Positions 11,412 to 24,800 of a stretch of DNA of 64,000 nucleotides are shown piece by piece; within the stretch, counting starts at the first letter, position 1; the number at the start of each line of letters is the position of its first letter. Both the position numbers and the translations under genes were made by a program. The stretch comes from Coccinella septempunctata (Eukaryota > Arthropoda > Insecta > Coleoptera > Coccinellidae), in assembly GCF_907165205.1 (NCBI RefSeq), contig NC_058189.1:41876270-41940269 (forward strand). Reading direction: 5' to 3'. The notes beneath the pieces are model-generated. The model ran no database searches, was not told where the DNA came from, and worked only from the letters and a program-made list of their open reading frames with translations.

Positions 11412-12432
11412 TGGTGATGCCCATGAGAGTCTCGTTCTCGAGAAGACGAGACGAGACGAGACCGCCTCGTCTCGTTTTCTACAGGAGACTCGATATCTCA
11501 TCGACGAGACGAGACTTTTCTCGGTCTCGTATGAGAGTCTCGCAGTGGTTTCGTAGTCTCGTGAATATTTTGGACAATAAAGGAGTTTTGCTGCCGAATT
11601 TGAAAACTTTGGAATAATTTCTTCGTATTAATATCACTTTTTCCTATTTTTTTTCCATTGGTGTTCATGTAAAACACGAGGTGTTCTTTGATAAATTTCA
11701 TAAATATTCCATTCATTTGTGCGTTCACTCTGAAAAATGAAATCGTGTAAGTTGAAGCAGCTGTGGCCTAAACAAATAATAATAATACGATTTAACAGTA
11801 TTTTGCAGCCTTCAATTAATGGAATAATACAATTCTCTAGGTGTTGACGATTTCCTAGGGATCGTTATTCTCATTATTTATGAGGAAACATTGTTAGTAA
11901 GCATTCAATTATAATATACATGGTGATTCATAACTATTGAGACATACTCTAAGAATAGAAATATAGCGATAGGACCAAATATGCCTTGAAAAGCTTTTAT
12001 TGCGGGGAAATCAAACAGTCAAACAGTGTGTTAAAGTTGAACGATAACAGATTATAATATTTCAGATTACTTTCCCAAAATTATACCTCTATGCCGATTT
12101 TGATGGCATATTCTGAAATTATTCGTGATATTATAACATTAACATAAGAATGAGTCGATTGAAACAGAAAATTTTAAAATCTTTGTGGGGAAGGACTCTA
12201 TTCAATTAACAAATTTGAAAGAATTATCACTGTTATACTTCCAAAGGCAAATACTTATCGGTAGATTAATAACTAGATGTATGTAGAGTATGTGTCATAA
12301 ATATTATATAATTAGATTTAAATATTCCGCTTTCACAAATCGTTATGAACCACAAGACTACGAGACTATCGCACGAAACTCGAGACGAGACTTCAGTAAA
12401 GTCTCGTCTCGTTGGTCTCGGGGGCATCACTA
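11412..12432. mobile_element. hAT-type element rich in GAGAC/GTCTC repeats
   Basis: The left end TGGTGATGCC and right end GGGCATCACTA are near-inverse. The flanks carry AGCTTTTG at 11404-11411 and again at 12433-12440, an 8-bp target duplication as made by hAT elements. Just inside each end are clusters of GAGACGAGAC and its inverse (11440-11560 and 12355-12420), probably subterminal binding sites. Frames inside are short and encode no transposase, so it is non-autonomous. Confidence 0.7.
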
Positions 12433-12534
12433 AGCTTTTGGTTGTAAAATATTATAAAAGAAATTAATTCAGATACATAACACATGATATTAAATCAACC
12501 ACTATCACTCCAAAGTATTAACAGAAAATTTATT

Positions 12535-12665
12535 TCGTCGAGAAAGAGAAGATGCTGTCCATGGTTTCGGTCTCATTTGATCTCGTCAGAGCAACACAAC
12601 TCGATCCTCGACGAAAACGGATTGAGTTGATGGCCACTTATTCGATGTCAGCAGCCGTTATGGTG
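12535..12665 (+). repeat. Fragment of multi-copy repeat family A
   Basis: Contains CCATGGTTTCGGTCTCATTT followed by a CTCGTCAGAGCAACAC-like segment. The same blocks occur at 46806-47884 (twice), inverted at 21036-21110, and at 56376-56661. No transposase. The family is described under the 46806 entry. Confidence 0.65.
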
Positions 12666-12767
12666 CAGAAATACACCCTAGCGACATCTGACAGGATACG
12701 AGAGCCAGTTCAATTCTCAACTCTCAAAGCGATGATACGAATATCTAATCAATTTCAATTTTTGCAG

Positions 12768-12848
12768 AAAAACTATATGATAGAGCTGAAAAACAACGAT
12801 ACGATGGATGGTTCAACAATATCGCCCATCCAAATTGGGGAGCAAAAG
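12768..12848 (+). CDS. Duox: Duox exon 1 of those found (N-terminal YDGW segment)
   Basis: Follows TTTTTGCAG and precedes GTGAGT. Reads KLYDRAEKQRYDGWFNNIAH, then PNWGAK, the conserved start of the mature peroxidase-homology domain. It begins with two bases of a split codon, so an upstream exon ending in phase 1 and carrying the signal peptide must exist. It ends with one base that joins exon 2 to restore Asp. Confidence 0.9.
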
Positions 12849-15800
12849 GTGAGTGCCTATTCTGGTAAAAGAATTCAGCTCTATAAAACCTTCAACTGAA
12901 TGATTTTGAAATGGTAGTAAATTTTTTTTCTAGGTAAAAATTTTTGTAGAAAATTTTCAGTGAACACAAACGGCTCTGATTGGGAAAGAAACCGCACTGT
13001 GATCAAATCAATAAAAGAATTATGATCAAATGAGCTCACTGGCTCGAGATGACGAGTTTTGAAACCTGGAAATGGTGACATAAAATAATGAAATCTGAAC
13101 TCGTACATAATATTGCTGGAATTACAAGTTTAGCATCACGTTCTGAAATGAGTTACAATTTTTAATGGATAGTTAACTATTAATCTCAAACAGTAAACTC
13201 GCAAAAGGGTTTATTAGTCACACAGGGTCATAATAAATTATTGAAACATCACAGTGGGCGTCGAAATATTCGAATATAAGTTCGCAGATTTCAATATTTC
13301 TTATGTTTTTCGCCTCAAAAGCTTAACTCAATTGTAATCAAAATTGAGAATACAACAATTGGAATGACGGTCAATTTCGAAATTACGATCTTTGTTAGTA
13401 TAAAGTGGCAAAGGGTAATTTAAAGCCAATTACGATGTTAAAATCACCTAATAAGATCCTGCATTAACTTTCTCATTGTAACGAATGAAATGATACTTTC
13501 TTCAACTGACGTAAAAATCAGTTATAAAACCGTAAAACTACTCGTTCCTTTTTTCGAAAGATCATTTTACATCGATTTAACAAGTAAATAATCCTCATGG
13601 AAAGGAGAGCCTACTATGATAAATGGGTATTTACTTGAATGTCGTCGTGAAGACTAACATAATGGATTGTGTGGAGAAAAAAAGGTTGTCTAGGGTGGGG
13701 TGGGACTCTACAAAAATATTTAAAAAAAACTGTTGCGTCGTTCGTCTTAATTTTCGCATGCAGAAAGAGGCACAGACATGTGAGGACAATAGCTATTTTG
13801 AATTTTGAGTTCACCTTCGCATCTCAGAATATATTTGAGTTTTTAAGCTTAAATTTCATTTGACAATACGTTCAAATTTCAATGTGGTTTATCCATATGA
13901 GGGTCCTTTCAATTTTGATGTTGCTTATTTTATATTTTCTTTGTTTTATAACATGTAAGGGGGAAAAATAAGCTGAACTGTTTTCATATAATGTGCAGGA
14001 CAGAACGCAACAAACCCAAAACAAATTTGCAAAATAACGCCAAGCCAAGATTTCGGGAGCATTCAGCTCTACTCCAACTGCAGCCTTGTATATGCTATTA
14101 GACCTCCCTACCCTTCACTTTATTTGCGAGAAGGGTTAAAACTAGCATCAAAGATTATAGAGTAGAAAGATAGGAATCACCCTCATATCTTTACTACTGA
14201 AAACCGACTACATTTTGGTCAGTTAAAACACACTTGACAATGAGATTGCGATCAAAACGAACTTTCAATACAGAATAACTGTTTGATAACACTTTTCTGT
14301 CTTATAATCGAGGCGCACGAAATTGTATTTAATTTTGATATCGACTTATCGACCTTGTTTAGACCAAAAAACAAACATCCTGAGCGACAAAACCATTGTA
14401 TGGTTTTGTTTTGTGATCAGGATGTTAGTTTTCATCTGAACATTGTTTGGAATTAATTATTATCAATTAAAATTAAAACGCTGTTGGATGTGCTAAATTT
14501 TTATTTGCAAGTTATAAAGAATTTTACAGAAATTGGACAACAAATGACTAATACACAAAAGTATATATAGAGATCTGCTAAATGTCGAAAGTGTTATTTC
14601 TGTGCAATAGGTTGTTTTGAATTCCATTTTCCTTAGTTGAGTAAAAAACTTAATTTCGAAAAAACCATTTTATTATTTTATCCTGATCCACAGTTCTTCA
14701 CCATTCAATAATTTTCGAACGATATTTCGGGGTTTTTACCAAGAAATTAGACGATAAAATTTAATGAGCAGCAACTATAACTACATAGCTAGATAAACAA
14801 AAATCGCTACGAGAATCAAAACATTCAAATTTCTTTGATCAAAATGGCTTTCTGAAATCTTACAGAATTAATATTTTAACTAGTCCTGGCGTCTTAAAAA
14901 CACACTTGAAACACAGATGACGTTCACATCGCTTTAGTCGCTTCGTTTCCCATCTTTTTATACTCTATAATCTTTGACTAGCATATCATAGGCGACACAG
15001 GCTATATTAGTATATCCTAACCCTGAACGATTCTGACAAAGTGGATGCTTATGAGGGATTTCTTTTCTCAAGAATTAGGAACCGGTCATTATCGAGATTT
15101 ATCAGAGTAAACCTAGATCCTACATACCTATATATGTCTACACATAACAAAAATCTCAGGCAATTTCTGCTCATCTATCTCATTACATTGCAGATAGTCG
15201 TCTTATCAGAAGGGCCCCATCAGCATATTCTGACGGAGTATACATGCTGGCCGGTCAAAATAGACCAAGTGCAAGAAAGCTGAGCAGACTATTCATGAGA
15301 GGCTTAGATGGTTTGAGCTCAATGAGGAATCGAACCGCTCTACTGGCATATTTCGGCCAGTTGGTCACAAACGAAGTTGTAATGTCTAGTGAAAGTGGCT
15401 GCCCTATAGAGATGCATCATATCGAGATTGAAAAATGTGATGATGTGTACGACAAGGAGTGCAGAGGTGACAAATATATTCCATTTCATAGAGCCAGCTA
15501 TGACAAGAAAACAGGACAGAGTCCGAATGCACCTAGAGAACAAGTGAGTTGAGAAGATTAAAGATCGCTATCATTAAGTCCTTCTTTCGAAGAAATCGAA
15601 ATTAATGGACATACTTTAACTTTGAATTGTTTTGTAAGTACAACAGAAGTAATTTGTTGAAATTTCAAACTATAAGCAAACTACGAAATACCTGCGAACC
15701 ATAAAATCCACTCGCTTAATCATAACTGAAAAGAAAGTTAAAAAAAATGTTTCATACAATATCCTATTCAGGAAATAAATGACATTAATTTCAAATAATT

Positions 15801-18800
15801 TTCTCAAAGAATGTGATCTGAGATTTTGTTGTAATTTTTTATGGATATGATTAAATTATTCTGTCATTCGAGGTCTCCAAGAAATTTGCTCAAAAGGAAA
15901 ATAACAAGGAAATCTTGTAGCAATTTTGTGTGGAGAGAGACCTAGGAGAAAAAGGTTTCATTCCACTGCACACAAATATTAGAAGAAATCCAGCAATTTT
16001 GATTTTTTTTGTACATTTAGAGTTTCAATTTTAATTGCTTCTTATGTATATATAATATTCACTACTGAAATGTTATTAACACAGGCTGAAGAACTTCGGT
16101 CAATGGCCTTTTGGAGGAATAAAGTATAAGGTGTATTATTTTTATTTATTTTGTCATTATGCACTTCTAGTTGAACCGCGTCACTAGTTGGATAGATGGA
16201 AGTTTCGTTTACAGCACTAGTGAACCATGGGTGAACACAATGAGATCGTTCAAGAATGGTACTTTCAGAACCGACAAGAGTGGAACTATGCCTATGAGAA
16301 ATTCAATGAGGGTTCCCTTGTTCAATAATCCTATGCCGCATATGATGAAAACCCAAAATATGGAAAGGTTATATTGTGAGTACTTAGAAATTCTACCAAA
16401 GTGAAAAGGAGCTCTTGACATGGGCGCCCGCAGAAATTTTTCTCAGGGGGGGCAAAATATCATCTACGATTAGTTTTACTGAAAAAAAAATTTCTCTAAC
16501 GGTGTCTATCAGAACCTCAGGGGGGCCGTGGCCCCCCCCTGGCCCCCACCTGCGGGCGCCCATGGCTCTTGATATAAAAAAATATATTAATATTGACTCA
16601 GGTTTTTGAATCCTCGTTAAGAATCCATACAGGATATAAATGTATAGTTGCAAACAAATATACAAGGGGTGATTCCGTGTTAAAAACAGTGTGGGTCTTT
16701 CATACAGGGTTGATGGTCTGATGAAGATTCAGGCTGCTTTATTGATTTTCCTCATTTATTCAAAATCAAAACTTATGAACCGAACTACAGTTTTTTCATT
16801 CGCTTCTAATTATTTTTTCACTTAGAGTACCTGTAATAATTTAGTGGCGCATTTTTGCTGAAAATGAAAATAAAATAGAGCAGTCCGTACGTGTACGTAT
16901 ATTGATTATAATTTAGTGAATAATAAATACTCTTCAGGTTTATGATTACAACAATATGGGATATCAAACTTGAAGTGTATTATCTACTAAGGCCCGGTAC
17001 TTTCACGTGCGAATAAATAAATTTATTCGCATTTATTAAGTCTTATTCGTAAGATTAGTAAAAATGCAGTCTTTTCACTTTCAGATAGTGTTATTCATCG
17101 AATAAATCTGTCATTGAAACTTAATTAGAAGAGTTTATTTGTCATAGATCGAATGTCGGTACGTCATTATTCGTTGAATAAAATTTATTCGAAGGTGAAA
17201 GTACCGGGCCTAAGTCAAACAATACGTATGCACTGCTTAATTTTATTTTTATATTAAAGAAAAGGTACATCAGAAGAGTTGAGTAATCATGCTCTTGTCC
17301 ACCGCGTCGTTCGGTCAACTGCAGTCTCTTGCGGAAAAGTATCACATTCCACACTTGTTACGAAAATAACTTATACGCATATGTTCCTCAATAAGGTCCA
17401 GATTTTAGAAGAATAAAAAACAGTTCATCGTTCAAGCTATTCTTTAAAATTGTGTGCAACCAAATTTTCGAAACATCTAGATTCGACAAGCTTTTTCACT
17501 AAAGTGAAAAAGTTTTATTCAGAAACAACAAATATCAAGTCTCATGGACAAAGAACGTAGGAATCAAGTGTTACAAAAATGTGTATGGTGGTTCATAAAT
17601 AAATGATTCGTGGACAAAATAAGTAGCATCAATAAATCACCCTGTACCTAATAAAGAATGATGGATCCATAAAATATGGGTTATTTAGAAGCACCTCGGT
17701 TTCCTCCACCTTCCCTTATTGTATGCGGATTTCCCAATTAATAACCCTGTATACATTTTTTTGAGCAGCACATACTTAAATACAGTCCCCTAAAGACAAC
17801 ACCTGTAATGCAATTTTCAATTTTTTTTAGGAATTAGAAAACTGACAGACTAGGTAAATTTAATGATGGGGAAAAATGATATAATATAATTTGTCCAGTC
17901 GATATTCACACATTATAGCTAAATTTAATTTCAAAATAATTCCACGTATATACGACCCACACTACGGATCGTGCATGATAAATAATTTTTTTTTAAAAAA
18001 TAGTTACCTTCTTTCAACAAGAAATTACAGAAGAAGTTATGTGTTCAAATTGTATCAAACTATCAAAAATTTATAATATGAAAGAAAAAAGTTTCTTGTG
18101 AATAATTTTAGGGTTCCTAGGAGAACGCTTCCGTATAGAATTTCTGTTTAGTATATGGGCTCCATCTAAGAAAGGGCTTCTCAAAAAATTATATGAAAGA
18201 CCCACACTATTTTGGATAGTCAAGCTCCCCTTGGATTATTTCGGAACTATTCGTTCATACTCTGTATATAAAAATATTTTTTATCCTCTATTTCTCACAC
18301 ACAGGCATGTCGTTTTTTTTTATAACCTACTAGTGTGTGGGTAAGTTTTTGAAATATTTTCTCCATTCATTAACATATTGTTACCTTTGGTTTTTCCTAC
18401 ATGCTAGGATTGATGCTTTTTTCACCTCTGTGTTTGCAGTTTTTTCCATCTCTTCTCCTTTTTCAAATCTTTCAAAATGTTGTCTCACTCTTAAATATCT
18501 TAAAGATAATTATGTTATTATAATATGTTTTCTCGTGTCTACATAATATGATTTTTTCATTCTTTCAGTATTGGGTGATCCTAGAACCAATCAAAATCCA
18601 GCTCTTTTAGCCCTAAGTATTTTGTTCTTCCGCTGGCATAATGTAGTGGCGGGTCGTATCCAAAAACGTCATCCCACTTGGACTGACGAAGAAATATTTC
18701 AAGAAACTCGTAGATATGTCATAGCTACCTTACAGGTGTGTTAATTTTATTGATTGTTTCATTTCGTTTTATCGTCATTCTAGTTCATCATATTTTTATT

Positions 18801-21800
18801 GCCTTCACTTCATGGTAAATCAAATTAACTTTCATTTTACTCGTGAAGGTTGAAGAAAATGTATATTTTTATTTATAGAACATTATAGTATATGAATACT
18901 TGCCAGCTTTTATTGGTGAAAAATTACCGGAATATGGAGGATACAAACAGGACATTCATCCAGGAATTGCACACGTCTTTCAAAGCGCCGCTTTTCGATT
19001 CGGACACTCCTTGATACCACCAGGGCTATACAGGAGAGATAGTGAATGCAACTATAGAAAAACGTCAATGGGTCACCTAGCACTCAGATTGTGTTCTACC
19101 TGGTGGGATTCGAATGTAAGCGAACTCTGCATATTATGTTATTTGTTCAATAACCCCATTATATTTATATCGAGTATCCTCTAGGGAACTCGGAACTCCA
19201 TATTCTGTCACCAGAAAGAAATTTCGAACAGCGCCTGAAAATTTTACGGTTGAGGTTTAGAGAAGGTTGGAGCACTGCAAATTCAACATAAGTTTATTTT
19301 ATTTGTTGAGTACCATTCGGAAAAAAAATCGAATAAAAGCTCGGAAGTATTTTATTGCTTGTTCAAATTCATAAACAGAGTGCATGGTCGTCCCAGTTCC
19401 TGAAATCCAGTTCCTGACTCAATTCATTTGCCAATATTTCGGGAAACACATACTGGGATCAAGTTGAAAACTAGCCCCGGGTTTCATAAAGCTTGATCGG
19501 GGAATCAACGCTTGATTGATGAGTAGATGTCAATTTGTTTTCAATCGATAATTCCGTCATGATATCATTCTCGCATTAAATTATGACCTTTATACATCCA
19601 TTCAATGATTCTCAATTGCTACTTTTTCAATTTATTCAGAAATGACAAGTTTTCAGTGATTTCGTTTCAGAAATCGAGTGAGTGTCAAATCGTTGATCGG
19701 AAAATCAAAGTTTTGTGAAACCCGCTGTTGAGTAGTTAACCATAAAATAAAGTCAGAATGGTTTGTGCCAAATTTTATTATTTTCCGGGATGCTAATTTT
19801 TTGTACATATTATCCTACATTTTCTTTATCCATACCTACCAACTACTCATGGAATTTCGGTATTTTTTCGGAAATGGAGAAGAAAGTTTCAGATATATGT
19901 TCCTATAACTCCGTAAAATGAATCGAAGGTCTCCACTGATACTAATTGGGAGGAAAATAATGGGGTAATGATTATTTCGATACAAAAATTCACTATTTAG
20001 TTATCTCTAGTAGTTTACGAGAAAAATTATGAACCTTCAGACATATTGACTTTGAAAGTATCACTAAATTAAAGAGGGGATATATATGGATGATTCATCA
20101 TTAACAGATAAACAGAAAGTCCTATTTTCTACAAACAATAAAAACACAAATATAATGAAAGTATCTTGTTTAGGATAAAGCACGAAGGGAATATCGAACT
20201 TTTTCTAATAAAAAGAATTAATTTAAATTTCAATACGAAAAATACTTTATAGGTAAATACGGCAAGAATAATAAAGATCAAACCAGTAAGTGTGAAACAT
20301 CTTGAGGGTTGCTCCTAAACATATTTTACTTTTCTTGGATTTCATACTGCTCAAACACATTCCCATTTGTAGGTAGAAAACTAACAGAAAATATCAACGA
20401 AATTTTCGATCCATAGCAGATGAAAAATAATTTCTCCTCTTTCCAGGAGATCCTTTCAAACAATTCTTTCGATGAGCTGATAATGGGCATGTCCTCTCAA
20501 TTGGCAGAAAAGGAAGATTCGCTTCTTTGTTCAGACGTTAGAGATAAGCTATTCGGCCCGATGGAGTTTTCCCGGAGAGATCTGGGGGCATTGAACATAA
20601 TGCGTGGCAGAGACAACGGTTTGCCTGATTACAACACACTAAGGACGCATTATCGCTTGAAGAAAATTGAAAATTGGTCGGATATAAATCCGAAATTGTT
20701 CAAAGAAAAACCTGAAATACTTCAAACTTTAGTGTCCGTTTACAATAATAACATTGATAACGTAGATGTTTATGTTGGTGGGATGTTGGAAAGTATAGGT
20801 GGCCCTGGAGAGTTATTCAAGGAAGTGATAAAAGAACAATTCATAAGGCTCAGAGACTCTGATAGATTCTGGTTCGAGAATGAAGAAAATGGGTGAGTTA
20901 GGGAATATTTTTTTATAATAATGAAATTGTGGTTCTCCCTTGTAACTTTAACATAGCGATGAAATAAGTAACTACAAACTGTACAGAGTTCACTTGACAA
21001 TACTCAGAATCTACTACTAGTATTTAATTAGAGTCCGCCAATTCCAAACGTTTTCCATCGAAGAAGGAGTTGTGGTGCTCTGGCGAGGTCAATAAGACCG
21101 AAACCATGGTCAGCATATACTCTTATTAGATGGAACTTTCTTCCTTTCGTTGTCCTGATGATGACAAATTGGCTAGTTTGATTCAGATCGTAACACTTAT
21201 TCATGTTGTTGTGATATGCATCTAAATTAATTATTAGATGTTAGTTTAGTTATTCTTAGACAGTTTGAGTTTAGTTATTCTTAGATAGATTACTTACTTG
21301 GTCACCTGGTATTCATTCACTGTTCACATCTAACTGGTTCGCCATTCTTTTAGAAATGTTGGATATCCTTCTAGGTTATTTTCGTTGCAAGACTTATCAT
21401 GATTCATATTCTTACAGTCTCTTTACGAAGGAAGAAATCGAAAGAATTCGACAGATAAAACTGTGGGATATCATTGTCAACGCAACAGACATCAGAGCGC
21501 ATGACATTCAACAAGATGTTTTTTTCTGGAAAAATGGCGATCCTTGTCCTCAACCTATGCAACTAAATGCTTCTATGATGGAACCCTGTGTAATGCACCA
21601 AGGATATGATTATTTCGAGGTAATACATGATATTTTAGTGTCTCTTACGTTTTGAATAGATTAACGAATTCTAATCCAATATAATTGATATTTATAATTG
21701 AAATGGCAAAACCAAACTATGGGCAAAGAGAAAAATTATCCTTTGATTGTTCCCCAACTTTATCTTGCAAAATAAGGTGAAATCTGAATTAGAATATTCT

Positions 21801-24800
21801 TATTTTTTTGGTGATACAGTTTCGCATAATTTTGCATAAGTGCTTCACAATCACAATTACGTACTTACGCCAAAGAGGAACTCTTTGCTTACGCAGCTTT
21901 TTTTTTCAATGGTTCCTGCATTTTTCGAGATTTTGAGGAAACTTTCCAATTCCGAAACCTTCGGACGAATTTAGCTCATTAACGGAAGTTACATAATGTC
22001 CCTGACTATGAAAATAATTCAGAATAACAATACCGAAAAACAGCCAATAGCTGTTATATTTTATCAGGAAAAGTTATCTTTCAAACTGGATCCTTCAACA
22101 TTCTTTCATGAAAAGATCAAATATCCAAATACATAAAAAAAATGCCGTAACTATCAAACCAAACTCTTGGTATTTTTTTGCAGAATAATGAAATAGCCTA
22201 CATATATTCCTGCATCTTCCTTCTTTTCGTGCCAATATTCTGCGCTGGTGCCGGCTATGGTGTGGTAAAACTCCAAAATCGAAGAAGACGTCGTTTGAGG
22301 ATGCAACAAGAGGAAGTTGTGATAAAAAGTGGTAAATTACCCCTAGATACTATGGTAGTCGAAGAGTGGCTACACGCAAATCACAAAAGACTTGTCAAAA
22401 TCAGATTTGGACCAGATGTCGCAATCAATATCATAGGGAGAAAGGGAGAAAAACTGAGAACTGCTGATTTTAAATCCGTCGACTCCGTACACGTGGAAGA
22501 GTCTGCTGGGAGCTCCTCGAAGAGGAAACCTGTTATATTGATCAAAGTGCCGAGAGACCACGATATGGTTCTGGAACTGGATTCCATAGGTTCGAGAAAA
22601 AAGTTCATGAACAAACTGGAGATATTTTTATCGTCCAATAAGAAGAACCTCATTTGTTCCCAGGTTTGTAAACAATTGTGTTATACTCTTTTAGACGAGA
22701 ACTTATAGATCTTTATCAACGAATATTGATGAGAGCGGTTTCCCTGTTCAAATAGGTACATACTTATCACTTGATTTGCGTAAAAAAATGTATAAAAAGT
22801 TGGTATATGTGGCTCATTCTGACACAGTCGTTGCTTTTGTTAAAAATAGAGCGATTTTTTTATCACACGAGTCACACGACCATAACAGTCTCTACTAAAA
22901 GAAATTTGGAGTAAGCATAGAGGGGTCGGTCGAAAATGGTGTAAATTGGGGGAAAAGTTTATTCAACAGAGATTCCGAATTAGACAATGACGAAAAAGGG
23001 TTCCGGAGTAATGTCAACTCCTATTAGGTAGCTCCGTTGGATTGATAGCAGTATAACTCTTCTACGAGAACGATGTAATCTCTTCAAACATATGTCTCTT
23101 CCTATTTCCGCCTATTTCCGCATGGCAATGTTCGAAAAAAGCGTAAGGAAATGTGTAATCATAACAACGTTATGAAAATCTTATACAGGCTATATTCTAT
23201 TACGTCTTCGGTCATTTCTCTATATATACAGAATATTTTATAAAAACTAATCTTCCATATGTAGGAATATGCAGGATATAATGAAAATCGATGATAATTA
23301 TAGGGTACACATGGTTCCTGGATGATCTTCTGTTTTTTCAATGAAGAGGTAATTACAGCTTTAGATGGTTCTCACTATTTGGGTTTGACTTCCTCATGCG
23401 AAAAACGTAGAAAATATATCCAATGACATCCTATATAGGCTGGTCCAGATCGTTACCAGTTTTTTTTTGGGGCGTCTGGTGTCTTCAAGGTTGTTTTATG
23501 GTTACTTGCTCGAAAATTTAGTCAAATGCAGTATCTGGAGAAAATGCATCTCGCACACTATTATCACTACGGAAAACAGAGTAAAGTCTGTTCAATATTT
23601 AACACAGTTTTATAGTTTTGCACACACAATTCACCTATACTCAACAAATCTTCACTCTTTATCCAAATCTAATCAAAAACAATATGGCCAACGCCCAACG
23701 ACTAACATTAAACGTTCCAACAAAGAACAGATCTTTCGGGCATAATCGGCAATAACGTACTCTAGCGAACGTACCTACCTACACTTGACGCCGCATTTCA
23801 AAAACTGTGCAGTGACTGTATATCAAATACTGTGCAGTGACTGTATATCAAATATTGTACAGTAACTGTATATCAAAACTGCATTTTTGAAATAATAATT
23901 CTGCATTTAAAAATGCAGTATTAGATATACATGTACTGCACGGTTTCTGTACTCAGAATTCTTCATTTCAAAAATGCAGTTTTGATAAACAGCTTAGGTA
24001 TTGCAATACAGAAGCTGTACCAAGGGCGGTCCCAGACTGATTTTCTGGGGGGGGGGTTAGTAAATGAAAGAACAATTGAAATTTCGAATTAAGACTTCAG
24101 ATAACACCCTGTAGGTATCTCTAGGTAGCATTTGCAGCCCCATACTTTATTTTTTTTATTTAAATTGTACAAGGAATCTCTCCTTTTCATTTCATTCTAA
24201 TATTGTTTTTTCTTAGTTTTTCCATATAAAAAATTTAAAAATCGAATTCGTTATGGGCTCTGGGGGGGGTAATTGCACCCTTTACCCCTCCCCCAGTAGG
24301 ACCGCCCTTGAGCTGTACAGTAACTGTATATAGAAAACTGCGTTTTTAAAATGCAGAATTATCAATACAAAAACTGTACAGTAATTGTATATCAAAATCT
24401 GCATTTTTTAAATGCGGTATTATCAATAAAGAAAGTGTAAAGTATATCAAATACTGCATTTTCAAAATGCAGAATTATCAATATAGAAACTATGCAGTAA
24501 GTGTATATCAAAAACTGCATTTTTAAAATGCAGAAATATCAATAGGAGATACTATACAGTAACTGTATATATCAAGTACTGCATTTTTTAGTGCAGAATT
24601 AGTGCCGCCATCGGTGGATAAACAGGAAAATGGATTGGAATGGGAAGTCGTTTCCCGTAAGCGTTCATCTCAGCGACGTAATCGCCCATTGGTTGTTGGA
24701 AACTTTTCAGGGAGCTCATCCGTTGAGGGAGTTGAGAAATTTAAGGCATTCCATGTATCGAATCTGAAGCCTGAGACTACTGTGGAAGATTTACAAAATT

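Noticed and set aside
11199..11728. Several overlapping frames rich in Arg, Ser, Glu and Thr
   Set aside because: They are translations of the GAGAC/GTCTC repeats of the hAT element in several frames.
16690..18210. Possible element bounded by GTGTGGGTCTTTCATA and its inverse
   Set aside because: Only 16 bp match, outer edges and target duplication are unclear, and another MITE lies inside.
22370..22653. Minus-strand frames within Duox exon 8
   Set aside because: Shadows of the well-supported Duox coding strand.
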